Source of the DNA: Ophiothrix spiculata
Taxonomy: Eukaryota > Echinodermata > Ophiuroidea > Amphilepidida > Ophiotrichidae
Reading direction: 5' to 3' (one strand)
Length of the DNA stretch: 26,932 bases
NCBI GenBank assembly: GCA_000969725.1
Contig: JXSR01S002743.1
Shown: positions 10,370-19,517 of the stretch, piece after piece
How the letters are laid out: every line of letters begins with the position of its first letter
Position numbering within the stretch: position 1 is the first letter of the stretch
Notes under the pieces: generated by a model
What the model saw: only the letters and a program-made list of their open reading frames with translations
Told to the model about the DNA's origin: nothing
The model's database searches: none
Made by a program: the position numbers and the translations under genes

Positions 10370-11083
10370 CCCCATTCAGACACACTAAAAAGTCGTCTTA
10401 AGTTAATATTAAAGGAGCTTGGTCCGATTTTTCAAAATTTAGTTTTCAATGTCCTATGAAAGAACACCACTCAGGAGATCTAAATTTCAAATTTCAGCTG
10501 AATCGGTCAAACCGTTTTGATTTTATTGGCAATTTAGTATTTCGGAGCCGCTATATGTTTTTGTGTAAAATTGATTATGGTTACCATAATTAGACACATT
10601 TTCATGTATATCTCCAAAACGGAACATAACTGAGCCGTGAAATTTCACATGGGTTATAAGAAAAATATGAGCAGCATATTGGTACCAAAATCTCAAAAAG
10701 TTTGAAAAAAAGTTGAGGCAATCAGACCATGCTCCTTCAAGTCCATTTTTAATTTCTAACATGACCTTGGAAATAATGAATGCTACGATTTTGAAGTCGA
10801 ATTGAAATGAACTTTACTCGTTCCAGGTCAATGCGCCGTAGAAGTAAACACGAATTCAACTCGACTTACGACGACAGGTGTATAAACATACGAAAAGTAG
10901 TCAGTTGTCATCGTTAGTCGAGTTACATCATCTTACTAACGCGAGTTAACTTGCTTTTCAGCAAGTTGAAAATTCAATGAAGACACCTTAAGTTGACTTG
11001 AACTGTTCACACACAAGTGGATTTTGAACTTGATATAACTCCACTACGACTTAAGACGAATTTTTGGCTCTGTCTGAACGGGG
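10370..11083. mobile_element. MITE (714 bp) with CCCC(A/G)TTCAGACA termini, inserted in copy A
   Basis: The left end CCCCATTCAGACACACTAAA and the reverse complement of the right end CCCCGTTCAGACAGAGCCAA belong to terminal inverted repeats of about 33 bp that both run into GTCGTCTTAAGT or TTCGTCTTAAGT. TA flanks both ends (10368-10369, 11084-11085). Subterminal motifs around ACTCGACTTACGACGAC and TAGTCGAGTTAC recur inside. Copy B lacks the whole insert at the matching place (near 13014-13017), confirming the boundaries to within a few bases. It has no coding capacity and contains a nested element. Confidence 0.85.
10412..10737. mobile_element. Nested MITE (326 bp) with AAGGAGC(T/A)TGGTC termini
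   Basis: The left end AAGGAGCTTGGTCCGATT is mirrored by the right end, whose reverse complement reads AAGGAGCATGGTCTGATT. The trinucleotides outside are TTA and CAA, so a target duplication is not certain. It sits about 40 bp inside the left end of the 714-bp MITE, so it is the younger of the two. Its right half (from TGTGTAAAATTGATTATGG to the GAGGCAATC near the terminus) is matched by a diverged fragment at 11208-11361. Both carry a GGTTACC centre within ATTATGGTTACCATAATTA, a 19-bp palindrome. Confidence 0.75.
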
Positions 11084-11157
11084 TATTAAACACAGATATG
11101 TGGTCTAACCCCAAACATACGGCACACCAACACTGATGACCAACAAGATGTACTTAC

Positions 11158-11205
11158 CTTTGGTAGTTATAACAGCATATGAAACGGTTGGTTTAGTGTT
11201 GTATT
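11158..11205 (-). other. Exon-like 48-nt segment between splice-site-like signals
   Basis: On the minus strand the sequence reads AATTTTACACAG, then 48 nt without a stop in one frame, then GTAAGTACATC. The 48-nt segment would be a symmetric phase-1 exon. The donor side (AAAG/GTAAGTAC) is also kept in copy B (donor at 13492-13497), but there the acceptor side is absent. The acceptor lies in the MITE fragment at 11206-11365. The frame would translate to about 15 residues, too short to recognise. This may be chance, or an exon whose acceptor was supplied by a transposon. Confidence 0.15.
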
Positions 11206-11365
11206 CTGTGTAAAATTAATTATGGTTACCATAATTAGACACATTTTCTTACATATCTCCAGAACAAAACATCACTTTTACAAGGTTTATGAGAAAAATA
11301 TGATCAACATTTTGGTACAAAAATCTCAACAAGTTTGAAAAAAAGTTCGAGGCAATCTGCACAAT
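11206..11365. mobile_element. Truncated relative of the nested AAGGAGC MITE
   Basis: The stretch beginning TGTGTAAAATTAATTATGG matches 10560-10725, including the ATTATGGTTACCATAATTA palindrome, CATATCTCCAGAAC and the AAGTTTGAAAAAAAGTT end. The left terminus is missing and the right terminus has decayed (AATCTGCACAAT in place of the AAGGAGC end). It is therefore a partial, older copy of the same family. Confidence 0.75.
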
Positions 11366-11775
11366 ATACATCGCACTCGCAATACTATGCGATACAAAAA
11401 TTAATCGCATTGTAATAGTGAAATCAATTTCTCTATTAAAATCAATCGCAGTTAATTACAATCAATTTCAGCTTATGCGATGAATATCTGCATTTGCGAT
11501 GGATTTAGACGTTAATGAAATCGGTCCCACGTCTATTACTGTTAAGGGGTAATTCATGATCCACATTTTACTATGGTCACCTCTTTCAAATTTTAGAATG
11601 ATATGTTATAATTTTAAAATAGTTCTTGCAAATTTCTTGAGAAAAAAATGAGGAAATGTGTTATTTTCTAATTCCTGTTGGGTTTCCAACAGTATTGACA
11701 TAACAGTAACCTACGGTAGTGGTATTTAGACTCCTGGTGCATTTAGAGTCCATCGTTATGCATCACTGGATGTTT
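11366..11775. other. AT-rich spacer between the duplicated copies
   Basis: This spacer has no counterpart beside the other copy. It contains several scattered GCGAT/ATCGC words (11370-11505) but no clear repeat unit, frame or RNA signal. Confidence 0.5.
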
Positions 11776-11830
11776 AGGACATGTTTTTACAATACATGCA
11801 TGCGCTACTCAGTCAAAACTGTGCACAATC

Positions 11831-12214
11831 CGCTGGGGAAGTAGTGACGTCATAAATTATGTTAATCAACCAACACGTGCGTTTTGGACCCAAACAAACG
11901 GTGTGACCATTTTTGCCACACGTTAAGTCTATGGGGAAAAAAGTCTGACTCTGATTTTATACCAGCACTTTCGTCTCAAACAAAAATAAGGGAAAACATG
12001 CCGGCCTATTATGCTGAAGGTTGTGAATACAAGCCAGGACGGGACCACTGCCGTTATTTTTCGTCTTCCAACCGAGAAAAATCAGTTTGAATTGTATGTT
12101 TACGTGTGCCTATTGTGTTAATACGTATGATTAGTGGACATGATCATTTGTTTGGGTCCAAAACGCAAGTGTTGGGTGATTTATATAAATTATGACGTCA
12201 CTACTTCCCCGGCG
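11831..12214. mobile_element. MITE (384 bp) with ~65-bp inverted repeats, each carrying TGACGTCA
   Basis: The left end CGCTGGGGAAGTAGTGACGT and the reverse complement of the right end CGCCGGGGAAGTAGTGACGT start inverted repeats that stay alignable for about 65 bp, through GTGCGTTTTGGACCCAAACA. Copy A has the empty site: GTGCACAAATAGTAAAAG there, versus GTGCACAA, the insert, then AGTAAAAG here. The exact target duplication cannot be fixed because only two or three bases are ambiguous on each side. The full palindrome TGACGTCA, the consensus CREB/ATF site, is at 11845-11852 and 12193-12200. Inside is a possible THAP-domain remnant. Confidence 0.88.
11998..12115 (+). pseudogene. Possible THAP-domain N-terminus remnant inside the MITE
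   Basis: A start codon in good context (GAAAACATGCC) opens MPAYYAEGCEYKPGRD. After a one-base shift the next frame reads TTAVIFRLPTEKNQFEL. This resembles the start of THAP zinc fingers, which begin with a short Met-Pro stretch, have a pair of cysteines about five residues apart and then an F-(H/Y)-x-(F/L)-P segment. Here the second cysteine position is kept and the first is tyrosine, and the fold would be cut off after about 35 residues. THAP domains are found at the N-terminus of P-element-type transposases, so the MITE could be an internally deleted derivative. The match is short and made by eye. Confidence 0.3.
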
Positions 12215-13037
12215 TACAGTAAAAGACTACTTGTCTAAAGATGCCAGGTCAATGAATGCATCATTATTTATCAAAAGTCTCACAAGCATTTCTAATTGGT
12301 ATACTAATAACCTGATTACCCAAATATGTTTCACCACCAAATGGAATCATAACCCACACTCAAGAATCATAGATATCTCCAAAGGATTTATATCGGAACA
12401 TTCCCCTTTGAAGGCAAGCATTACTTTGAATACTTCATTTCCAAGCTAGTTCAATTCAACAAAACATTGAGAGCATGTAGACATGCTAGAGAATGATAAT
12501 TTGCACCGTGAATGCAAACAAGACAGCTATTTGCATTGACGCGTACACTCCGGGCCTCAAACAACAACTTCAAATGGGTATCACAATTTCACTGATTTTG
12601 ATCAGATTTCTTTAACCACATTTGTGTGCATGGAACAGCTGGGGAACACTTAAGGTAAATACACGTTTCCTACTGGTGTTGTTGGCAGCGGGTTTTTTTT
12701 ATCCCGTTACAAGCATGGTTAAATTGGTAATTTGGGAATTTTGATTCTTTCTGCATTGTATGGTATTTGATGGGTTGTAATCATAGCAAGGTAGTTTGAT
12801 GCTAGTTTTTGAAACATATTTCCATGTCAGATTTCAGAGATGTGTTATCTAAAGCGTTTATCATTGTTGATACAGGTGAAAACCCAATTTTTCAATCCCA
12901 TAATGGATATCCCATGAGTAGGATCCCCATTAGAGTTTCAATAAACTTTATAATAAATATTATCTGAATCCCATTGGACATGAAGCATGTGAAAACAACA
13001 AAAGTGGCAAGACTGGAACACAGATATGTGGTCTAAC

Positions 13038-13441
13038 CAAGGAATTTTAATAGGGGAACCGATATTCTCCGCCATTTTGATTTCACCGTCATGTAAATCC
13101 TATGCGAACTCCGCCATCTTGGATTGTCGCTCATAGAGGGCGAGTTATTGTACCTCCGGTATTTTATGGCTACGCGTGCCTCACTTCGAGAGTCTTCACA
13201 ACGGATTAGCGGGAAAACCGGCGTACTTTGATCATAGCAAGTCGCAATACACGATACTTGAAACTCAGACACGGTTTGCGCATGAAACAAAATGCACACG
13301 TTGTATATGCGTCAATTGAAGATGTACGCGATATACCTGGATATCGGGCTAAACTCCGAATATATACGGAGGTACAATAACTCTGCTCCATGAGCGACAC
13401 AAGATGGCAGAGAAAACTGGTTCCCCTATAAAAATTCCTTG
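13038..13441. mobile_element. hAT-like MITE (404 bp) with perfect 8-bp target duplication
   Basis: The element starts CAAGGAATTTTAATAGGGGA and its reverse-complemented right end starts CAAGGAATTTTTATAGGGGA; inverted repeats continue about 42 bp with six differences. After an extra stretch on the left they resume around TGTCGCTCAT and GTTATTGTACCTCCG (13127-13161 against 13361-13397). GGTCTAAC is present on both sides (13030-13037 and 13442-13449), and copy A shows the single, unoccupied GGTCTAAC. The ends fit the YARNG-type terminus of hAT transposons and the 8-bp duplication fits as well. No transposase is encoded; the two minus-strand frames are by-products of the inverted repeats. Confidence 0.92.
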
Positions 13442-13531
13442 GGTCTAACCCCAAACATACAGCACACCAACACAGATGACCAACAAGATGTACTTACCTT
13501 TGGCTATAGTAGTGACAACAGCATATGAAAG

Positions 13532-13926
13532 AGAACAGAAAAAGAATGGGAAAATGTTAGAAATAATCACTGAAAATTATACCTAATCGAGGTTAAAAAC
13601 ATGGTGACTTGTGCTACTACTTTTAGGTGACCATTCATTACTTGTAAACAAGCCATTAGGTGGGCCTCTTGTTACTTTTTTAAACATTTGCAAGGACCAT
13701 GTTATACATACTATTCCTTCATCTCCAACTTAAGCATAAGGGACATTTTTTTCCTTACAATTTCACTCTTTATCAACTAAGATGCAGTTACTAATCTGTT
13801 ACTGTGCATATACGCATTCACTGGAAGTTAATAAAGCAATATTGGAATTGTTAGAAAAGTGAAAAGTCAAGGTATAAATCATACTATATTTTTTACCTAC
13901 GTTGCCTTCAAAATGGGAAGATAATT
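13532..13926. other. AT-rich sequence with no recognised feature
   Basis: No frames, repeats or transposon ends were found between the end of copy B and the next repeat pair. Confidence 0.5.
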
Positions 13927-14075
13927 GATTTCTTTCAGTGAAACGTTGTGCACATGCATTTAGAAACGGAATTACGGCATGATGTCATGTTGACCGATTG
14001 ATAAGCAATTGTTGGTTTAGATCTGTTTGCCTTGATGTCAAATCACCCATTAGCAATGCAATTATTAACACTGTC
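13927..14075 (+). repeat. Dispersed repeat, copy 1, with near-invariant 58-bp core
   Basis: The core at 14015-14072 is identical at 57 of 58 positions to 14856-14913 (the single change is C for G in TCAAATCACCC). The 90 bases before the core are recognisably related to those before copy 2 (GATTTCTTTCAGTGAA, GTGCACATGCA, TTGACCGATTGA) but far more diverged. A third, inverted and more diverged relative is at 16384-16471. Confidence 0.8.
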
Positions 14076-14762
14076 ATGGGACACCTTGACAAACATGAAG
14101 TAGTAGAAAACACTGATTTTACGACAGCCTCGTCCACTCTACTCCAAATGCATCAAACTTTTCATAAGATGAAACTTATTAAATTCACAGTATAGAATGT
14201 TTGCAATGGGTAATGTAATTTAGTTTCATACTATGGTATTTAGTTTTGAAATTGGAATAATATCAATGTCTGTATATGCACATATACACACATAAATTTA
14301 GTGTCAAACGATACAGGAGTATGTATTCTAAAACTGTGTGAAGGCATTCTCACTACCATTAATTCTAAAAATGTAACAACCACTTTTAGAAGTGTATCAT
14401 TTTTATTGAATCACGTGGTAGAATAATAATTATTATACTATAATCTGTAGCTCTGCCTAATACTATTAGTTATTCCCTATTTGTTCGTAGAATATGAAAA
14501 AATACTTATGGTTTGAGGTGTATTGCATATATGGCGTAATTGATGTTATATTAACCCAAATCATTAATATTATTTATATTCCATGAGAACAAACAGGGTA
14601 TAACAAATTTAAAACATGGCATCATTGCATGTTTTAAGACAAATATGTAGTTTTGACTTTGGTTAATCTGCGCATCAACACATCTTGGCAAGGTTTAAGT
14701 CGAGGTATCATGTATTTTACCTTCTTAAATGTAAAACCTCACATCCGAAATGGAAAAAGTAT

Positions 14763-14913
14763 GGATTTCTTTCCAGTGAATTTATAAATACACTGTGCAA
14801 ACACATGCAACGCTTGGTATGGAGATAGCGCTGGTCAATCAATTTGTGTCTGTTAGTTTAGATCTGTTTGCCTTGATGTCAAATGACCCATTAGCAATGC
14901 AATTATTAACACT
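14763..14913 (+). repeat. Dispersed repeat, copy 2, with near-invariant 58-bp core
   Basis: Direct partner of 13927-14075, 841 bp downstream. The core runs from GTTTAGATCTGTTTGCC to GCAATTATTAACACT, with upstream sequence only loosely related. Sequence after the core does not match copy 1, so the repeat ends sharply here. No coding frame is shared across both copies. Confidence 0.8.
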
Positions 14914-15102
14914 TACCCAAGATGTGTTTAACTACATAAAAGAGAGTGGAAGTTTTGATTGTACGATAAATTAACACGGTCTTATAAACAGACAGTAGTG
15001 AACTTGAACTGTATCTGTGAGTGTATTGATTCCAGAAAGATTTCGTCTGTCTTGTACCAATTGGCCACATTGTCAATAAAAGCAATGAACATTACTACAT
15101 CT

Positions 15103-15331
15103 ATGTTGGTTTCTGTACAATCAATGTACACTTCAATTCTAATGGACAATGACTCTGTTTCAGACTGGAAGATGCATTGGAATTATATTACTAGATTATA
15201 AGATAATAAAGACTTGTTACACAAAACATTTGGTAGCTTAAAAAAACTATAATTTGGCTCTAAGTTGGTTTCTGTACAATTGATGTACACTTGAATAGTG
15301 GTGGACAATGACTCTGTCTCAGACTGCCATG
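15103..15331 (+). repeat. Direct repeat, two units about 160 bp apart
   Basis: The stretch around GTTGGTTTCTGTACAATCAA (15103-15171) recurs at 15263-15329, including TGTACACTT and TGGACAATGACTCTGT followed by CAGACTG. The units are separated by unrelated sequence. The plus-strand frame at 14959-15201 overlaps the first unit and has no family resemblance. Confidence 0.75.
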
Positions 15332-16383
15332 CTGTAAGCAATTTAAACATATTTATATGTGAAAATATATTTTAGCCAGTAAAGTGACATTCATGTAGGC
15401 TTCTAGACATGAGATCACCCATCACCAATAAGCTTGTAAGGGCCATTCTTTGTCAACAAACGTCACAAAACATTGGATGCTTCTTACTTGAACCTGAGCA
15501 TATTAACAGTTTTAGTTATAATTTTTAGCAGGAAAAGAACACCTTGACTTTTTCACATACATATTTGCATTCTGCTTTTCAGATTTAACCCAGTAGCTAA
15601 AACAAGTTGGCAAATAGTACAAATAAGTGCTTTTTCATATGATTTCACTCAATCATGTCAAAGTTTATATATTATCAGCTGTATTTCCTAATAAATGTTT
15701 TGAATAAAGAATACTTTGGTTCTGGTATGATCATTTTATCATACTTAATATTATTGAAAGAAACCTGTTCCATTTTCAAGTTTGCCATTTCAACAGGTAC
15801 ATAAATGCTGAGATAATGAATTTCAATGTTCCAATTCAAATGGATTTGGAGAGTTATCACTCAATTTTGATTTCTATTTGGTATCACATTCTTTAAACTC
15901 AAACAGGCGCAACACAAGGGTTTATCATTAGGAGGGGCAACTGACATATGAAGCCTAAAAGGTACACCCGTATTTTTTGACGTAGATTTTGAAAACTTTA
16001 AAAAAAAAGTCTCCCAAGCACACAGACGACTCATAACGATCTCAATTTTTAATTTCATTTTTAACCATTTTTTCTGGTCCTTTTCTGTTGCTTTTTCTTT
16101 ACCCCTTTCATTTTTTTCCTGTGGTTTTATTTTTTTCTTGAAATCCGGGAAATAATATCACACATTTATTCAGGCCTGGTATGATTTACTCACTTTGTCA
16201 AAGTAATGTGTATTCTCTTTTCAAATAACAAGTAAAATTAATCATACTACTGGAGATTAAAAACAAATTACTTCAAGATTTGTGTAAAAGAGCTTGAAGG
16301 AGCCCATGAATCTTGTCTTAAAATCAAAGATGTACACTCAATATTCTCTTTGTTTAACTAAGTACCATCAGATAGCCATTAAG
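15332..16383. other. AT-rich sequence with no recognised feature
   Basis: The block holds a T-rich low-complexity stretch at 16060-16145 and ordinary AT-rich sequence. The minus-strand frame 15861-16058 has no recognisable domain. Confidence 0.5.
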
Positions 16384-16471
16384 ATGACAATGCTAATGGG
16401 TCATTTGACATCGACGCAAACGAATCCAAGTTAACGGCCACAAATCGATTAGTCAACATGACACCTTGCTG
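16384..16471 (-). repeat. Dispersed repeat, copy 3 (inverted, diverged)
   Basis: On the minus strand this reads GGTGTCATGTTGAC, then GATTCGTTTGCGTCGATGTC and AAATGACCCATTAGCA, matching the order of the upstream flank and core of copies 1 and 2. It has accumulated many more changes than copies 1 and 2 have from each other. Confidence 0.6.
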
Positions 16472-17205
16472 TATCTACATGGCTTAATGTATGTTCACAA
16501 ACTCATGCTGTATGCGAAGACATCAAAAGTGGTGATGGTTTGTAACCCAAAGGGACTAGCCTTGATTCCATTTAGAATTTAAAACTTTTGGAAATGCTCT
16601 AAATAAAGTCTAAAAGTGTAGTAAAATCCAAACAAGTATAAAAATTTACACGGAAATGGCTCAAATTGAGCGAAAATTAATTTGCAATATATCATTCTTT
16701 GATGGTGTTGTGACTATCCAGTGTTTTCTAAATCTTTAATTTATACCTCAAATGGATTTGCCAGATAAAAGATCATACAAAGCCTGTCCTAGAGATAATT
16801 TAATGCACATTAAAAGAGAAACAATTAAATAAAAAATACTTTGTTTGCCCATCGCTAAGATTTGAATCTAGAAACACTGTTTTGAAACCATATTTTGCCT
16901 CTGGAAAAAAAATTAGAGTTGGTGACGAATTGCAATTTTCTCCAATGGCCTCAACATTATGAAAAACTACTGGTAGGTTATATTACTATAAACATGTTCT
17001 ATCAATTCAAGAAAAAATGCAGGAAAAAAATAGTGGGAAGAATCTAGGCCAGCTAGTCCCTTTAAACTCAACTATCAGGAACACGTAGACTGTTACTCAC
17101 TCGGGGTAGCTGAGTAGAATATATTAACTGGTACATGACATTTATTTTCAAAACTCTCCACATACTGATCAATAGCAGTAAAGCAAGGATGTCTAGCATA
17201 TAAAT
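16472..17205. other. AT-rich sequence with no recognised feature
   Basis: No frames, repeats or RNA-like signals seen. Confidence 0.5.
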
Positions 17206-17574
17206 GAGTGGTGCTCTGGCAAAATGAGCGGAAAGTCGTTTGTCAAATTTTTTCAAAATGAAGTTAATGACATATTTTAATTCTCTATAATCTCAGTTTT
17301 CGAATGATAATATGTCATATTATCTTTCTACAATCTTCATTTAGAGATCAAAAAACAAGGCAGTCCACTCAAAATCTGGCAGTAAAAAATTGTCACAAAT
17401 TGATTTTAAAGTTACTTACTGATTACTAAAGTGTAAGATAGCAAAACGCGATCTATTACCCGTGAATAATTGCACTTCCCGGCATAATTGACCTTCAAAA
17501 TGTGAGATATAGTTTAATACTTATGCATTAATCTTCAATAGCGACTTTCCGCTCATTTTGCCAGGCCACCACTC
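17206..17574. mobile_element. MITE (369 bp) with GAGTGGTG...CTGGCAAAATGAGCGG inverted repeats
   Basis: The left end GAGTGGTGCTCTGGCAAAAT continues into GAGCGGAAAGTCG. The right end, reverse-complemented, is GAGTGGTGGCCTGGCAAAAT followed by the same GAGCGGAAAGTCG, giving inverted repeats of about 33 bp with one or two differences and a one-base gap. AAAT lies on both sides (17202-17205, 17575-17578) and may be the target duplication. A short perfect palindrome, GATAATATG-T-CATATTATC, lies near 17306-17324. No transposase is encoded. Confidence 0.85.
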
Positions 17575-19301
17575 AAATGGAAAACGATACAATGTTAGAA
17601 AACTCATGTTCGGTGTTGGGTGTTTAACATTTAAAAAATATGGACTGCTTTGAATAAATTTGGCATTTGTGATTTCAAGGATCACTTAAGACTTTATGGT
17701 ACATTAAATCAACTTTGTTCCTTATAGCTGACTACAAAATTTGCATATTTATACCTGTGAAAATATAAATTTATTCATGAATGATACAACTGCAAACATT
17801 GAACATTTTCCTCAAGTTTGACAACAAAAAAGAGAAAACACAAATATCTGCTCATAACCAAACAAATACTTTTTGTTTTGATACCTTCTAAACTTTCCAT
17901 ACCAAAAGAAAACCCTCCAGGTAGCAATATTCAAAAATGTCATTCCATTTTGTGAATATTTCATATTAAAGGGGTATTGGACAAAATTTCAAAATTGTAC
18001 TTGTGGATGATTTAACACTTCATATGGTAGAAAATAACAGTTAATTATTAGATAGGGGAAAACTTTTGATCAAAACCTTCAGAAAAGTCAAAAATTTGAT
18101 TTTATTTTGTTTGTTGATTTTTGGTATGAGGCTATTCTCTAAACGTATTTATTGATGTAATGTAACTTGAAAGGGCAAAAGATTTATTTGTAAAACATTA
18201 TTTACACATCATAGATTGCAGATAAATCAAAAGAAATTTAAAGTTTGCATTAGATCTCCTGAAAAGGCCAATTTTAAAAATTCAACTAAGAGGGCAGTGT
18301 TTACCGTTGTTGACAACGATAAATAAAAATAAAACAATATCTAAATATTTTGATATTTAGGGTTTAAATTTGACAATGAAACTTTGCATGCTGTCATTAT
18401 TACTGCTAATACTTCAAATGATGCAAAAATCTCAAAATGCTTGGGAAAAGTTTGGGGATAATGCTGTACTTTTCCAATGCTCCTTTTACGGAACCTTAGT
18501 TCCAGTGTTCCTGTTAAGGGTGTATGGCAAGCCATTGGCCGAGAATATTGGCGCAACAAATTTCTGAAAATGTGTAAAAAAGATTCTTTTCGTGACTTTA
18601 CTTGGCCAATTTTCAGGCTTAGCTCATGCTTTTTACCAAAAGAACCTCTTTATCTTTGTCAAAATTGCTCGAATTGGCACAAGCTCAAAATTCTAAGCGG
18701 AATCACTGCTTACTCCACCTATGAAAATGCCAGTTCACTACATTGGGCTACATTTGATGTTATCATTTTATCGTTTTAGTGTACTGGCACTGAACTACCA
18801 AGGGAATGCCCTCCATAAAGATCAAAGATAACTAGTCCAAAATGGACTCCCACTCATAATTCATGCACCCCTCACTTGCCCTCCAGCATTAAGCAACCAT
18901 GCATTATCTTGTCCTTCACTTATTTTGCATCATAACTTTTTATATTATTATCAATTTCTTAAAAGAGTCTGTGTCATAAAAATCATTTAAGCTTTTATCA
19001 CCATGAACTCATGCAGGAATCACCATGCTATCAGCCTGTAGCAATAGATGGGGTACTTGCATAAATGCAGATATGTATATTGGTATTTAGCGTCACACCA
19101 TTTGACTTATAGTGGATGCAGTTCGACCAAGGACATTTAATTCTCTCACAATGCAGAACCAAATCGCTGATTTTGAAGAATAAATGGGGAATTTGTATTT
19201 TCAAGAAATTGCCTCAAATATGGATACTTTTGAGATATAGTCTCAACAAGTTGATAAAAGTAAGGTTAATCTCTCAATGTTTCACCATGTAGGTCAGCTA
19301 A
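17575..19301. other. AT-rich sequence with no recognised gene
   Basis: Contains a small hairpin-like CTAAATAT-TTTG-ATATTTAG at 18341-18360 and two overlapping plus-strand frames (18370-18567 and 18477-18779). The first begins with a leucine-rich, signal-peptide-like stretch, but neither shows a domain, splice context or codon pattern that supports a gene. Confidence 0.5.
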
Positions 19302-19517
19302 GGGGTACACCTTTAGATTTCCAGGGGGGAGCAGGAAGTTGGGGTTGGGTTGATTTTTTTTCCACGCCCAATTCGGGAGCTAATTTTTTTCTGTATTGTT
19401 TTTCTGCCTATACCATGTTTAGGTGGATTTTTTTTCTTCTGCCTGTGGAAGGGGAATTTTTTTTTCAAAAAACTTCCTGCTCTCCTCCCCCCTCCTAGAA
19501 TTCTAATGGTGCACCCC
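19302..19517. mobile_element. PIF/Harbinger-like MITE with oligo-T-rich interior, TAA duplication
   Basis: The ends are GGGGTACACCTTTAGATTTC and, reverse-complemented, GGGGTGCACCATTAGAATTC. Both continue into a G-run and AGCAGGAAGTT, so the inverted repeats are about 48 bp. TAA flanks both sides (19299-19301, 19518-19520), the TWA target duplication of PIF/Harbinger elements. The 216-bp element has four runs of seven or more T inside, spaced 20 to 50 bp apart and mostly next to a CTGCC or CACGCC word. The plus-strand frame 19277-19498 is simply this element. Confidence 0.85.

Larger units (their letters stand above)
9509..11182 (+). repeat. Segmental duplication, copy A
   Basis: From AGGACATG at 9509 to CAGCATATGAAA at 11182 this segment matches 11776-13531 in the same orientation. 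Where 9630-9790 aligns to 12285-12445 I count about 10 differences in 170 bases. Removing the 714-bp MITE insertion (10370-11083) leaves roughly 960 bp, the same length as copy B after its own insertions are removed. The segment holds no recognisable gene. The frame at 9596-9820 has a counterpart in copy B, but most differences between them change the amino acid, so it is not under coding constraint. Confidence 0.9.
11776..13531 (+). repeat. Segmental duplication, copy B
   Basis: Matches copy A (9509-11182) in direct orientation. It is interrupted by two MITEs (11831-12214 and 13038-13441), neither present in copy A, and lacks the 714-bp MITE of copy A. After subtracting the two inserts about 960 bp remains. 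The plus-strand frame at 12192-12449 begins inside a MITE and is a passenger. The end of homology is at CAGCATATGAAA. Confidence 0.9.

Noticed and set aside
13033-13454. Two minus-strand frames of 82-88 codons
   Set aside because: They lie almost entirely within the hAT-like MITE and are by-products of its inverted repeats.
18370-18779. Two overlapping plus-strand frames (65 and 100 codons), the first with a leucine-rich, signal-peptide-like start
   Set aside because: Different frames overlap, the antisense strand is open too, and neither resembles a known family; expected by chance in AT-rich DNA of this length.
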